DNA from: Flavobacterium branchiicola
GTDB lineage: Bacteria > Bacteroidota > Bacteroidia > Flavobacteriales > Flavobacteriaceae
Assembly (NCBI RefSeq): GCF_018383905.1
Contig: NZ_JAGYWA010000002.1
Coordinates: 431,369 to 495,368 of the forward strand
Direction of reading: 5' to 3'
DNA: 64,000 bases
Shown here: piece after piece, positions 12,158 to 21,807 of the stretch
Numbering within the stretch: the stretch's first letter is position 1
Layout: each line of letters opens with the position of its first letter
The notes under the pieces: model-generated
Told to the model about the DNA's origin: nothing
Database searches by the model: none
Seen by the model: the letters and a program-made list of their open reading frames with translations, nothing else
Made by a program: the position numbers and the translations under genes

Positions 12158-12952
12158 ATGAAAAAAATAGTATCTCTATTAATTGTGGTTGTCCTTTTGT
12201 TTTCTTGTAGTGATTACCAGAAGGCATTAAAAAATGAAGATGTTGCGGCAAAATTCGAAATGGCAACAAAAATGTACGATGCTGGTAAATATTCAAAAGC
12301 GATTCGTCTTTTTGAACAATTAGCGTCTTCATACAGAGGAAAACCTCAGGCAGAGAAATTATTTTACATGTTTTCGCAGTCGTATTATAAAACCAAACAA
12401 TATTATTTAGCTGGTTATCAGTTTGAAAGTTTTGTTTCAGGTTATCCACGAAGTGAAAAAGTACAGGAAGCTGCATTTTTAGGAGCTTACAGTTACTCAA
12501 AATTAGCACCGGTTTATAGTTTAGATCAGGCAGATACAGTAAAAGCTTTAGAGAAATTACAAGCATTTATTGATAACTATCCAAACTCTGAATATATTGC
12601 TCAGGCTAATGAGGCAGTAAAAGTTTTAAATGGAAAACTGGAGAAAAAAGCATACGAAAATGCAAAAGGATATAATACTATTTCAGATTATAAATCAGCA
12701 TTAGTAGCTTTTGATAATTTTATCGCTGATTTTCCTGGTACGCCATTTAAAGAAGATGCCTTGTTTTACAAGTATGATTCAGCATATCAATTGGCAATAA
12801 ACAGTATTCCTTCAAAAATGGAAGAGCGTTTAAACGTTGCTAAAGTAGCTTACGGAAACTTAATAAAGTTTAAAAGCGATACGAAATATAAAAAACAGGC
12901 AGACGAAATGAATGCCAGAGTTGAAACAGATTTACAAAAATTTACTAAATAA
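12158..12952 (+). CDS. bamD: Outer membrane assembly lipoprotein BamD
   Basis: A 264-residue lipoprotein (lipobox LLFSCSDY, Cys near residue 17) built of five TPR-like helical hairpins, for example KYSKAIRLFEQLASSYRG and LAGYQFESFVSGYPRS. This is the architecture of BamD/YfiO, the essential lipoprotein partner of BamA in inserting beta-barrel proteins into the outer membrane. Placement before rpoZ and coaBC is the usual order in flavobacteria. It is preceded by a good promoter and an RBS-like AGTAAG before the ATG. Confidence 0.93.
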   Translation: MKKIVSLLIVVVLLFSCSDYQKALKNEDVAAKFEMATKMYDAGKYSKAIRLFEQLASSYRGKPQAEKLFYMFSQSYYKTKQYYLAGYQFESFVSGYPRSEKVQEAAFLGAYSYSKLAPVYSLDQADTVKALEKLQAFIDNYPNSEYIAQANEAVKVLNGKLEKKAYENAKGYNTISDYKSALVAFDNFIADFPGTPFKEDALFYKYDSAYQLAINSIPSKMEERLNVAKVAYGNLIKFKSDTKYKKQADEMNARVETDLQKFTK

Positions 12953-12960
12953 TAAAAGTC

Positions 12961-13278
12961 ATGGATTTAAAAAAGACGAATGCTCCTGTTAACACAATAA
13001 CTTACAATAAAACAGTTATTGAAGAGCCAACAGGAAATGTGTATGAGGCAATTACCATTATGGCTAAAAGAGCAAACCAAATTAATTCTGAAATTAAAAA
13101 AGAATTAACTGAGAAATTAGAAGAGTTTGCTACTTATAATGACAGTCTTGAAGAAGTTTTTGAAAATAAAGAGCAAATTGAAGTTTCTAAATTTTACGAA
13201 AAATTACCAAAACCACACGCTTTAGCAGTGCAGGAATGGTTAGATGGTAAAACATACCACAGAAGTTCAAATAAATAA
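12961..13278 (+). CDS. rpoZ: RNA polymerase omega subunit, Bacteroidota type
   Basis: A 105-residue acidic protein. NVYEAITIMAKRANQIN matches the omega core helix (compare the VxxAxxRARQL pattern in proteobacteria). The extra C-terminal part (LPKPHALAVQEWLDG) is typical of Bacteroidota. Omega helps assemble and stabilise RNA polymerase and in some bacteria forms part of the ppGpp site. It lies 8 bp after bamD and 9 bp before coaBC, so it is co-transcribed with both. Short omega proteins are poorly conserved, so context supports the call. Confidence 0.88.
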   Translation: MDLKKTNAPVNTITYNKTVIEEPTGNVYEAITIMAKRANQINSEIKKELTEKLEEFATYNDSLEEVFENKEQIEVSKFYEKLPKPHALAVQEWLDGKTYHRSSNK

Positions 13279-13287
13279 TATAGTACA

Positions 13288-14496
13288 ATGTCAGTTTTAA
13301 ACGGTAAGAAAGTTTTACTGGGAGTTTCTGGTGGAATTGCAGCGTATAAAACAGCCTCATTAGTACGACTTTTTATAAAAGCAGGTGCACATGTCCAAGT
13401 GATAATGACACCTGCTTCTAAGGATTTTGTAACTCCACTTACGTTATCTACGTTATCAAAAAATCCTGTACACTCAAGTTTCTTTAATCCCGACGACGAA
13501 AATGCAGTCTGGAATAATCATGTTGATTTAGCACTTTGGGCCGATTTGATGCTGATTGCTCCTGCAACCGCAAATACGTTGTCTAAAATGGTGACAGGAA
13601 ACAGTGATAATCTTTTAATAGCGACTTATTTATCGGCTAAATGTCCCGTTTATTTTGCTCCGGCAATGGATCTGGATATGTATAAGCATCCTTCAAGTTT
13701 ACAAAGTTTTAATAATTTAAAACATTTTGGCAACATTATGATTCCTGCTGAAAGTGGTGAACTGGCAAGTGGTTTGTCCGGAGAAGGACGAATGGCTGAG
13801 CCTGAAAATATTATTGCTTTTCTTGAGGCAGATTTAGAAAGTAAATTACCGCTAAAAGGAAAAAAAATACTTATTACCGCTGGCCCAACTTACGAAGCAA
13901 TAGATCCTGTGCGTTTTATTGGGAATCATTCTTCCGGAAAAATGGGCTTTGATATTGCAAACGAAGCAGCAAAACTGGGCGCAGAAGTAATTTTGGTAGC
14001 CGGTCCGACTCATTTTAAAGTAAAAAACAGTTCCATTGAAGTGGTAAATGTTATATCAGCTCAGGAAATGTATGATGCCTGTCATCAATATTACAGCGAT
14101 GTTGATGTTGCGATCGCTGCGGCAGCAGTGGCTGATTATAAACCAAAAGTCGTTGCTTTACAGAAGATTAAAAAAGCGGCTGAAGAGTTTTCTATAGAAT
14201 TAGAGAAGACAAAAGATATATTAGCTTCACTGGGAACAATTAAAAAAAATCAGTTTTTAATTGGATTTGCATTGGAGACTCAAAATGAAATTGAAAATGC
14301 TAAGTTGAAAATTCAGAAAAAAAACTTAGATTTGATTGTTCTAAATTCCTTACAGGATGAAGGTGCAGGTTTTAAAAAAGAAACCAATAAAGTTACTTTT
14401 ATTGATAATAATTTTAATATCGAGCCAATGGAACTAAAATCGAAAGAAGCAGTTGCAACTGATATTTTAAGAAAAGTGATTGAGCATTTTGGCTAA
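13288..14496 (+). CDS. coaBC: Bifunctional phosphopantothenoylcysteine decarboxylase/synthetase CoaBC
   Basis: A 402-residue fusion for two steps of coenzyme A synthesis. The N-terminal flavoprotein decarboxylase (about 1-185) shows GVSGGIAAYK, the catalytic His in NNHVDLALWADL, PATANTLSKM and PAMDLDMY. The C-terminal CTP-dependent synthetase (about 190-402) shows ITAGPTYEAIDPVRFIGNHSSG (split here by position: residues about 197-218) and AAAAVADYKP, with the Lys-rich lid region KIKK. The order CoaC then CoaB is standard. It follows rpoZ by 9 bp. coaE, for the last step of the pathway, lies about 5 kb away. Confidence 0.97.
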   Translation: MSVLNGKKVLLGVSGGIAAYKTASLVRLFIKAGAHVQVIMTPASKDFVTPLTLSTLSKNPVHSSFFNPDDENAVWNNHVDLALWADLMLIAPATANTLSKMVTGNSDNLLIATYLSAKCPVYFAPAMDLDMYKHPSSLQSFNNLKHFGNIMIPAESGELASGLSGEGRMAEPENIIAFLEADLESKLPLKGKKILITAGPTYEAIDPVRFIGNHSSGKMGFDIANEAAKLGAEVILVAGPTHFKVKNSSIEVVNVISAQEMYDACHQYYSDVDVAIAAAAVADYKPKVVALQKIKKAAEEFSIELEKTKDILASLGTIKKNQFLIGFALETQNEIENAKLKIQKKNLDLIVLNSLQDEGAGFKKETNKVTFIDNNFNIEPMELKSKEAVATDILRKVIEHFG

Positions 14497-14559
14497 ATTA
14501 TAATAAAGTGTCAGAAAAAATGTTTTAATGCGTTAACTGCAAACACTAATTGTATTTTT

Positions 14560-15444
14560 ATGAATAAAATAGCGACGTTTTTAGCATTCTTAATTTTTGG
14601 CTTCGCACAGGCACAACAGCTAAATTGTATTGTAACTATTAATACAGAAAGACTTCCAAATCCAAATCAGCAAGTTTTTAAAACATTGCAAACTTCATTA
14701 TCTGAATTTGTTAATAAAACAGATTGGAACGGAGCGGTCTTAAAACAGAACGAGCGAATTAATTGCTCGATGTATATTACACTTTCTTCAAATAACTCAG
14801 ATCAGTTTTCCGGAACAATACAAGTGCAGTCTTCAAGATTGATTTTTAATTCTACATATTCTTCACCGGTCTTGAATTATAATGACAAAGACTTTAGTTT
14901 TAGATATACGGAATATGAACCTTTGTTGTTTAATCCAACTACTTACGAATCAAATTTAGTTTCAGTAGTTTCATTCTACAGTTATTTAATTCTCGGAATG
15001 GATGCAGATACTTTTCAGATGGGAGCAGGGAATCAATATCTTGAAACAGCACAAAATATCGCCAACGTTGCCCAGCAAGGTGGTTTTAAAGGATGGAGTC
15101 AGTCAGACGGAATCCAGAATCGTTATTATTTAATTACAGATATGATTTCGCCAATGTACAGCGACTTGCGTCAGGTAACTTTTTTATATCATTCGGGTTT
15201 AGATCGAATGAGCGAAGATTTAAAAGCAGCAAAAGAAAAAATCAAATCTTCTTTACTTCTTATTGGTAAATTTAATTCGGTTAAGCCAAATGCGTTTCTA
15301 ACGAGAGTATTTTTTGATGCCAAATCAGATGAGATTACATCAATTTTCTCCGGAGGGCCGAGTATTCCGATTACAGATTTAACAGATGTTTTGAATAAAG
15401 TTTCTCCTTTGAACTCTACAAAATGGTCGCAGATTAAATTTTAA
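14560..15444 (+). CDS. DUF4835 family protein, PorD-like
   Basis: A 294-residue protein with a signal peptide (MNKIATFLAFLIFGFAQAQ), so exported. The motif LNCIVTINTERLPNPNQQVFKTLQ and the later YYLITDMISPMYSDLRQVTFLYHS region are those of the DUF4835 family, which sits between coaBC and recN across flavobacteria. DUF4835 proteins have been named PorD and linked to the type IX secretion system; I recall this but cannot check it. It lies 63 bp after coaBC, in the same direction. No enzymatic motif is seen. Confidence 0.85.
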   Translation: MNKIATFLAFLIFGFAQAQQLNCIVTINTERLPNPNQQVFKTLQTSLSEFVNKTDWNGAVLKQNERINCSMYITLSSNNSDQFSGTIQVQSSRLIFNSTYSSPVLNYNDKDFSFRYTEYEPLLFNPTTYESNLVSVVSFYSYLILGMDADTFQMGAGNQYLETAQNIANVAQQGGFKGWSQSDGIQNRYYLITDMISPMYSDLRQVTFLYHSGLDRMSEDLKAAKEKIKSSLLLIGKFNSVKPNAFLTRVFFDAKSDEITSIFSGGPSIPITDLTDVLNKVSPLNSTKWSQIKF

Positions 15445-15490
15445 TTTGTAATTACTTTTCATATATTAATTTTATTTCCCTTTTTGCTTT

Positions 15491-17143
15491 ATGATTACTT
15501 CACTGTCGATTAAAAACTATGCTCTGATTGAAAAACTTACAATAGATTTTTCAAAAGGATTTTCTATAATTACAGGTGAAACGGGTGCAGGTAAGTCTAT
15601 TATTTTAGGTGCATTAGGCTTGGTTTTGGGTAAAAGAGCAGATTTAACTTCGCTAAAAAACAAAGAAGAGAAATGTGTTATTGAAGCGCAATTTGAAATT
15701 TCTAAATACAACCTGAAAGAGTTTTTTGAGACTAACGATCTTGATTATGAAGAGGAAACGATTATAAGACGCGAAATTTTACCTTCAGGAAAATCGCGTG
15801 CTTTTATAAATGATAGTCCGGTAAATCTTCAGGAATTACAAGACCTAAGTTTGTTTTTGATTGATATTCATTCGCAACAGCAAACACAGGAATTATCAGA
15901 TGAAAGTGTCCAGTTTAAGATAATCGATGCTATTGCAAATAATGCGGAGACTATTTTAGAATATCAAAGAATACTAAAAACATATAAGTCAGATAAATCA
16001 AAACTGAATGCTTTGTTGAAAAAACAAAGTGATTCAGGAAAAGAGCAGGAATACAATACATTTTTATTGAATGAATTGGTTGTTGCTAAATTAAAATCAG
16101 GCGAACAAGAAGAACTTGAAGCCGATTTTGAAAAGCTGAATAATGTTGAAATTATAAAAGAATCAATCGATAAATCTCTAACGATTGCAAACGAAGAGCA
16201 GTTTGGTGTTTTTCATAATCTGAATGAAATAAAAGCCTCAATACAAAAAATTGCTCCGTTTTCGGTGGAATATCAAGGCTTGTTTGAAAGGATAACCAGT
16301 CTGGCAATAGAATTTGACGATGTTTCTAAAGAATTGCAAAATTGTTCAGAAAAGTTATTGAATGATCCTGCGCAATTAGAATTGATTAGTCAGAAATTGC
16401 AATTGATTTACAATCTGCAGAAAAAACATCAGGTATCTTCTGTAGATGAATTGATTCAAATTGAAGCAGAATTGAGTAATACAGTTTTAGAACTCGGTAA
16501 TATCGAGGAGGAAATTGCTTCTGTGTCTAAATTAATTGAAGAAAAACAGCTTGAATTAAATACATTCTCAAATACAATTCATCAAAACAGAGCGAATGCA
16601 ATTCCTGTTTTATCAAATAAACTAATTTCAATTTTAGAAACATTAGGAATGCCTAATGTGCGATTTAATATTGAACTTTTACCGTCAGAAACTTATTTCT
16701 CAAATGGTAAAGATGAATTACAGTTTTTGTTTTCTGCCAATAAAGGAACTGATTTTGGATTGCTTAAAAAAGTGGCTTCAGGAGGAGAGATGTCTCGTAT
16801 TATGCTGGCTGTAAAAGCAATTTTGGCGCAATATTCAAAACTTCCAACCTTGATTTTTGACGAGATTGACACAGGTGTTTCTGGAGAAATAGCAATCAGA
16901 ATGGGAGAAATAATGAAAGAAATGAGTAATACAATGCAAATTTTTGCCATTACACATTTACCGCAAATTGCAGCAAAAGGAGATTCTCATTTTAAAGTTT
17001 TCAAGTCTACAATTGCAGACGATACACAATCAGAATTAAAGCTTCTGTCTCAGGACGAAAGAGTTATCGAAATTGCGCAAATGTTATCTGGTGCAGTTGT
17101 TTCAGATTCGGCTTTAAATCATGCCAAAGCCTTGTTGAACTAA
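15491..17143 (+). CDS. recN: DNA repair ATPase RecN
   Basis: A 550-residue SMC-like protein of normal RecN length. The Walker A GETGAGKS (about 30-37) is near the N-terminus, a long coiled-coil region fills about 150-380, and the ABC signature SGGEMSR and Walker B LIFDEIDTGVSG are near the C-terminus (about 430-465), followed by the switch ITHLPQIAA. RecN helps bring together ends during double-strand break repair. It is the last gene of the bamD-to-recN run, 46 bp after the DUF4835 gene. Confidence 0.97.
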   Translation: MITSLSIKNYALIEKLTIDFSKGFSIITGETGAGKSIILGALGLVLGKRADLTSLKNKEEKCVIEAQFEISKYNLKEFFETNDLDYEEETIIRREILPSGKSRAFINDSPVNLQELQDLSLFLIDIHSQQQTQELSDESVQFKIIDAIANNAETILEYQRILKTYKSDKSKLNALLKKQSDSGKEQEYNTFLLNELVVAKLKSGEQEELEADFEKLNNVEIIKESIDKSLTIANEEQFGVFHNLNEIKASIQKIAPFSVEYQGLFERITSLAIEFDDVSKELQNCSEKLLNDPAQLELISQKLQLIYNLQKKHQVSSVDELIQIEAELSNTVLELGNIEEEIASVSKLIEEKQLELNTFSNTIHQNRANAIPVLSNKLISILETLGMPNVRFNIELLPSETYFSNGKDELQFLFSANKGTDFGLLKKVASGGEMSRIMLAVKAILAQYSKLPTLIFDEIDTGVSGEIAIRMGEIMKEMSNTMQIFAITHLPQIAAKGDSHFKVFKSTIADDTQSELKLLSQDERVIEIAQMLSGAVVSDSALNHAKALLN

Positions 17144-17161
17144 AGAAATACTTTATATTTG
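17132..17161 (+). promoter_or_regulatory. Promoter of fabV
   Basis: TTG at 17132-17134, a 19-bp spacer and TATATTTG at 17154-17161 fit the Bacteroidota consensus. This leaves a 5' leader of about 80 nt before the fabV ATG. The -33 part lies inside the end of recN. Confidence 0.65.
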
Positions 17162-17248
17162 TCATCTCAAAACAAAATAAATAAACGCAAATAAATTAAT
17201 TATTCGCTGTATGTGAAGATTAATTAAGGAACGAAAAAATAATAAAAT

Positions 17249-18439
17249 ATGATTATAGAACCTAGAATGAGAGGCTTTATTTGTTTGACTGCCCACCCAA
17301 AGGGAGCCGAGCAAAATGTTAAAAATCAAATAGAGTATATAAAATCAAAAGGACCAATCGCTGGTGCTAAAAAAGTATTGGTAATTGGAGCTTCAACTGG
17401 TTTTGGATTAGCTTCAAGAATTACAAGTGCTTTTGGATCTGACGCTGCAACTATTGGAGTATTTTTTGAAAAACCACCAGTTGAAGGTAAAACAGCTTCT
17501 CCGGGATGGTATAATTCTGCTGCATTTGAAACAGAAGCTCATAAAGCAGGTCTATATGCAAAAAGTATCAATGGAGATGCTTTTTCAAATGAAATTAAAA
17601 GAGAGACACTTGACCTGATCAAAGCGGATTTAGGACAGGTAGATCTTGTAATCTATAGTTTGGCTTCACCAGTGCGTACAAATCCTAATACGGGAGTTTT
17701 ACACCGTTCAGTTTTAAAGCCAATTGGACAAACTTTTACAAATAAAACAGTTGATTTTCATACAGGAAAAGTTTCTGAGGTTTCTATAGCTCCGGCAAAT
17801 GACGAAGATATTGATAACACAGTTGCAGTTATGGGTGGTGAAGACTGGGCAATGTGGATCGATGCTTTAAAAGATGAAAATCTATTAGCAGATGGTGCAA
17901 CAACAGTTGCTTATTCTTATATCGGGCCATCACTAACAGAAGCAGTTTACCGTAAAGGAACTATTGGTCGTGCAAAAGATCATTTAGAAGCTACAGCATT
18001 TACAATTACAGATAGTCTTAAAGCTATTGGTGGTAAAGCTTATGTTTCGGTAAATAAAGCATTAGTAACTCAGGCTAGTTCAGCAATTCCTGTTATTCCT
18101 TTGTATATTTCTCTTTTATATAAAATTATGAAAGAAGAAGGAATTCATGAAGGTTGTATCGAGCAAATCCAGCGTTTATTCCAGGACAGATTATACAATG
18201 GTGCTGATGTTCCTGTTGATGAAAAAGGAAGAATCAGAATTGACGATTGGGAAATGCGTGATGATGTTCAGGAAAAAGTAGCTAAACTTTGGTTAGAAGC
18301 AACAACTGAAACTTTACCGGAAATTGGAGATTTAGCTGGATACAGAAATGACTTCCTGAATTTATTCGGATTTGAGTTTGCAGGAGTTGATTATCAGGCA
18401 GAAGCAAATGAAGTTGTAAACATAGAGAGTATTAAATAA
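17249..18439 (+). CDS. fabV: Enoyl-ACP/trans-2-enoyl-CoA reductase FabV
   Basis: A 396-residue NADH-dependent reductase of the FabV/TER family, an enlarged short-chain dehydrogenase. It starts with IIEPRMRGFICLTAHPKG, has the nucleotide-binding VLVIGASTGFGLASR (about 50-64), and carries the long-spaced active site YSYIGPSLTEAVYRKG (Tyr then Lys eight residues on). It catalyses the last step of fatty acid elongation, or butyryl-CoA formation. It stands alone between a good promoter and a terminator. FabV enzymes are often resistant to triclosan; this is a family property. Confidence 0.96.
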   Translation: MIIEPRMRGFICLTAHPKGAEQNVKNQIEYIKSKGPIAGAKKVLVIGASTGFGLASRITSAFGSDAATIGVFFEKPPVEGKTASPGWYNSAAFETEAHKAGLYAKSINGDAFSNEIKRETLDLIKADLGQVDLVIYSLASPVRTNPNTGVLHRSVLKPIGQTFTNKTVDFHTGKVSEVSIAPANDEDIDNTVAVMGGEDWAMWIDALKDENLLADGATTVAYSYIGPSLTEAVYRKGTIGRAKDHLEATAFTITDSLKAIGGKAYVSVNKALVTQASSAIPVIPLYISLLYKIMKEEGIHEGCIEQIQRLFQDRLYNGADVPVDEKGRIRIDDWEMRDDVQEKVAKLWLEATTETLPEIGDLAGYRNDFLNLFGFEFAGVDYQAEANEVVNIESIK

Positions 18440-18458
18440 TACTCAATTACGATAAATG

Positions 18459-18490
18459 AAAACCATCAATCAAAAGTTGATGGTTTTTTT
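18459..18490 (+). terminator. Intrinsic terminator after fabV
   Basis: Stem 18460-18469 with 18477-18486 (AAACCATCAA/TTGATGGTTT), 7-nt loop, then a T run. Confidence 0.9.
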
Positions 18491-18502
18491 ATGAATATAC
18501 CT

Positions 18503-18510
18503 TATCTTTG
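18503..18510 (+). promoter_or_regulatory. -7 element (TATCTTTG) for the glycosyltransferase gene
   Basis: Exact TAnnTTTG match 52 bp before the ATG and just after the fabV terminator. The -33 element is not clear. Confidence 0.45.
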
Positions 18511-18561
18511 TTAAAATTTTGAAATTTAATAAATTGCTACTTTAATACCGCATATTCTGTT

Positions 18562-19560
18562 ATGGTTTTTTCTTTAATTATACCCGTGTATAATCGTCCT
18601 GATGAAGTTGATGAACTTTTGGAAAGTCTCTCAAAATCTGATTATAATGAAGCTTTTGAAATTGTTCTTGTTGAAGATGGATCATCAATCCCGTGTAAAG
18701 ATGTTGTAATGACTTATCAGGGAAAATTGAATATTTCATATTATTTTAAAGAAAATTCAGGGCCGGGTGATTCAAGAAATTTCGGAATGCAGAAGGCGAG
18801 AGGAGATTACTATATCATTTTTGATTCAGACTGTATTATTCCGCCCAATTATTTGACTGAAGTGCGAAAAGCACTTGATGCTGAATATGTAGATTGTTTT
18901 GGTGGGCCTGATAAAGCATTGGATAGTTTTTCAAACATTCAAAAAGCAATAAATTTTGCCATGACTTCTTTCCTTACTACTGGTGGAATTCGTGGAGGAT
19001 CTGAAAAAATTAATAAATTCCAGCCAAGAAGTTTCAATATGGGAATTTCAAAAAGAGCTTTTTTGGCATCAAAAGGATTTGGTAATATTCACCCTGGAGA
19101 AGATCCGGATTTGTCTATACGTTTATGGAATTTAGGTTTCGAAACACGTTTGTTTTCAGAAGCTTATGTGTATCATAAGCGCAGAATTGACTGGGAGAAA
19201 TTTTCAATACAAGTTCATAAATTCGGAATCGCTCGTCCGATATTAAATAGCTGGTATCCAGAGCATAACAAATTAACCTTTTTCTTTCCTACTTTCTTTA
19301 TATTGGGATTATTATTAGCTTTTTTACTATTAATAATCAATTTTGATTTGTTGTTACAATTATATTTTGTATATTTCGTTATTATTTTTCTTACAGCTAG
19401 TATACAAAATAAGAGTATCAAAATTGGATATTTTTCTGTAATAGCAGTTTGGAAACAATTTTATGGTTACGGAACGGGATTTTTAGAATCGTTTGTAAAA
19501 ATTATTCTTTTAAAGAAAAAACCGCAAGAGGCTTTTCCTCGTATGTTTTTTAAAATATAA
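18562..19560 (+). CDS. Family 2 glycosyltransferase, membrane-attached
   Basis: The 332-residue protein has a GT-A domain (about 1-225): SLIIPVYNRPDEVDELLESL at the N-terminus, VEDGSS, NSGPGDSRNFG, the DSDC metal-binding motif (FDSDCIIPP), and GEDPDLSIRLW with the catalytic acid. Two adjacent membrane segments follow at about 238-280. It probably adds a sugar to a lipid-linked or surface glycan on the cytoplasmic side of the inner membrane. Donor and acceptor cannot be told. It precedes coaE by one base, so they are co-transcribed without an obvious functional link. Confidence 0.92.
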   Translation: MVFSLIIPVYNRPDEVDELLESLSKSDYNEAFEIVLVEDGSSIPCKDVVMTYQGKLNISYYFKENSGPGDSRNFGMQKARGDYYIIFDSDCIIPPNYLTEVRKALDAEYVDCFGGPDKALDSFSNIQKAINFAMTSFLTTGGIRGGSEKINKFQPRSFNMGISKRAFLASKGFGNIHPGEDPDLSIRLWNLGFETRLFSEAYVYHKRRIDWEKFSIQVHKFGIARPILNSWYPEHNKLTFFFPTFFILGLLLAFLLLIINFDLLLQLYFVYFVIIFLTASIQNKSIKIGYFSVIAVWKQFYGYGTGFLESFVKIILLKKKPQEAFPRMFFKI

Positions 19561-19561
19561 G

Positions 19562-20158
19562 ATGACAAAAATTATAGGCTTAACAGGCGGAATAGGTAGC
19601 GGTAAAACAACTGTTGCCGGTTATTTTAATGAAATGGGAGTTCCTGTTTACATTGCAGATGATGGAGCCAGAAACGTAATGAAGTCCGACAACGTAATAA
19701 AAAAAGTGAAAGAAGTTTTTGGAGAAGCACTTTTTGAAAATAATATTTTAAACAGAGCTAAACTGGCAGAAATTGTATTTAATGATGCCGATAAATTAGC
19801 GCAGTTAAACGGAATAGTTCATCCTGCAGTAAAAGAGGATTTTGAATTATGGTTAAAACAACATAAATCAAATCCATATGTAATATACGAAGCTGCAATT
19901 TTATTTGAAAGCGGTCGTTATAAAGACTGTGATCTGATTATAACAGTTACTGCCCCGGAAGAAATCAGAATAGAGAGAGTCTTAAAGCGAGATAATACCA
20001 CAAAAGAACAAGTTTTAAGCAGAATGAAAATGCAATGGAAAGATGAAGATCGTATTTCCCGAAGTAATTTTATTATTAATAACGTTAATCTTAAAATTGC
20101 CAGAGAAGAAGTTGTTAAAATTCTTAAAATTTTAGATATAAAACAAAATCAGTCTTAA
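19562..20158 (+). CDS. coaE: Dephospho-CoA kinase CoaE
   Basis: A 198-residue P-loop kinase for the last step of coenzyme A synthesis. Walker A GLTGGIGSGKTTVAG is at residues 6-20. ADDGARNVM matches the conserved D-x-D/R-x region, HPAVKEDFE and YEAAILFESGRYKDCD match the CoA-binding segments, and RIERVLKRDN is the lid. Length and order are normal. It begins one base after the glycosyltransferase stop. Confidence 0.97.
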   Translation: MTKIIGLTGGIGSGKTTVAGYFNEMGVPVYIADDGARNVMKSDNVIKKVKEVFGEALFENNILNRAKLAEIVFNDADKLAQLNGIVHPAVKEDFELWLKQHKSNPYVIYEAAILFESGRYKDCDLIITVTAPEEIRIERVLKRDNTTKEQVLSRMKMQWKDEDRISRSNFIINNVNLKIAREEVVKILKILDIKQNQS

Positions 20159-20204
20159 ATGTTAATATTTGGTTAATGTATTATTTAGTATATTGTTAAA
20201 ATAT

Positions 20205-20212
20205 TAATTTTG
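20205..20212 (+). promoter_or_regulatory. -7 element (TAATTTTG) for the sensor kinase gene
   Basis: Exact TAnnTTTG match only 5 bp before the ATG at 20218. The transcript would start at or within a few bases of the start codon. No -33 element is clear. Confidence 0.4.
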
Positions 20213-20217
20213 TTTCG

Positions 20218-21804
20218 ATGAATAAATTATTTTTTAGAATACTTGTTTTGCTTATGAGTTTGTCCTTAATAGGGATAATTCTGGTTCAGGTATTTTGGTT
20301 CAACTCCTCGTTCAAAAATAATGATGAACAATTTAAATACCACGTTACTCAGGTAATTGGAAATGTCGCTGACAAACTTGAACAACAAGAAGAATACAGT
20401 TTTTACGACAAATACAATCGAATTAAAGACAGCACTGGTAAAATTCCTAAAAAAGAAGATTTATTAGAAGTTCTTTATGTTCAAAGAAATACAAAAACAA
20501 ACAAAACCATTGTATATTCTAATACACTGACTTCTGAAGATTATGATATAAGCGGTTCGCTTTTTAATAAAAAATTCAGTAGTGAGAGATTTAAGAACTT
20601 TAGCTCTAAACGAGTAACAGAAGTTTATAACAATAATAATAGTATTGATAATAATTCTTTAGGACAGACAATTATACCAGATTTAAGAATCGAAAAATCG
20701 GGTAGTCTTGATATTCTGAATAAAGTACAACAACAAATTCAGTACAAAGATATTGCATCATTAACTCCAATCGAGGGAAGAATTACAAAAGACAAACTCT
20801 TTAAACTATTAAAGAAAGAATTAGAAGAATATGGTGTGAAAACCAAATTTGAATATGGAGTTCTTAATAGTGGTTTGCCAACAAAAGTGAAGTCTGAAGG
20901 TTTTCATTATGATAAAGAAGCAAGTTATCACGTTCCTATATATACAGATAATGAAGGGAATAGTAAATATGAATTGTATATAACTTTCCCGCACAAAAAG
21001 AAGTTCTTACTGTCAGAATTATTGAGTATTACGATTTTATCAATAGTTTTTACATTAATTATAATAATAGCTTACACAAGTGCTTTGAACCAATTATTGC
21101 GTCAAAAACACATTTCTGAAATCAAAACCGATTTTATAAATAATATGACGCACGAGTTTAAAACTCCAATTGCGACAATAAATCTGGCACTAGATGCCAT
21201 TAAGAATCCGAAGATTATAGAAGATAAAGAAAAGGTTTATCGATACCTTCAAATGATTCGAGATGAAAATAAGAGAATGCATGCGCAGGTTGAAAATGTA
21301 CTCCGAATTTCTAAGTTAGAAAAACGAGAACTTGATATAACAAAAGAGCCAACAGCGATTCATGATATTATTGATGACGCTATTGAGCACGTAAATTTAA
21401 TTTTGGAAGATCGACAAGGAAGTGTTGTTAAGCATTTTAATGCCGTGAGAACCACTTGTTTAATCAACGAAGTACACTTTACAAATGTTTTGGTTAATAT
21501 TTTAGAAAACGCAATAAAATATTCGCCAGATATTCCTGAAATTGAAATTTTTACAGAAAATGTGAAAGACATGATTCTGATAAAAGTTAAAGATAATGGT
21601 CTTGGAATGAGTAAGGTAGCTCAGAAAAGAGTATTTGAGAAGTTTTACAGAGAGCATACAGGAGATTTGCACAATGTAAAAGGGCATGGTTTAGGCCTTG
21701 CATACGTAAAAAGAATAGTAGAAGACCATAATGGTCAAGTATATGTTGAAAGCGAAAAAGGAAAAGGTAGCACCTTTATAATAAAAATACCATTAATAAA
21801 TTAA
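20218..21804 (+). CDS. Sensor histidine kinase
   Basis: A 528-residue membrane kinase. A first membrane segment (about 7-26) is followed by a periplasmic sensor region of about 230 residues with no recognised domain, then a second membrane segment (about 263-290). The dimerisation/phosphoacceptor helix NNMTHEFKTPIATINLALDAI has the His that is phosphorylated (about residue 312). The ATPase domain shows the N box NVLVNILENAIKYS, DNGLGMSK (G1) and GHGLGLAYVKRI (G2). No HAMP domain is evident. It resembles RprX-type kinases of Bacteroidota and pairs with the regulator 3 bp downstream. The signal is unknown. Confidence 0.94.
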   Translation: MNKLFFRILVLLMSLSLIGIILVQVFWFNSSFKNNDEQFKYHVTQVIGNVADKLEQQEEYSFYDKYNRIKDSTGKIPKKEDLLEVLYVQRNTKTNKTIVYSNTLTSEDYDISGSLFNKKFSSERFKNFSSKRVTEVYNNNNSIDNNSLGQTIIPDLRIEKSGSLDILNKVQQQIQYKDIASLTPIEGRITKDKLFKLLKKELEEYGVKTKFEYGVLNSGLPTKVKSEGFHYDKEASYHVPIYTDNEGNSKYELYITFPHKKKFLLSELLSITILSIVFTLIIIIAYTSALNQLLRQKHISEIKTDFINNMTHEFKTPIATINLALDAIKNPKIIEDKEKVYRYLQMIRDENKRMHAQVENVLRISKLEKRELDITKEPTAIHDIIDDAIEHVNLILEDRQGSVVKHFNAVRTTCLINEVHFTNVLVNILENAIKYSPDIPEIEIFTENVKDMILIKVKDNGLGMSKVAQKRVFEKFYREHTGDLHNVKGHGLGLAYVKRIVEDHNGQVYVESEKGKGSTFIIKIPLIN

Positions 21805-21807
21805 AAT

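Noticed and set aside
12075..12566. Minus-strand open frame across the bamD promoter
   Set aside because: It covers a good plus-strand promoter and the bamD coding region, with no family resemblance.
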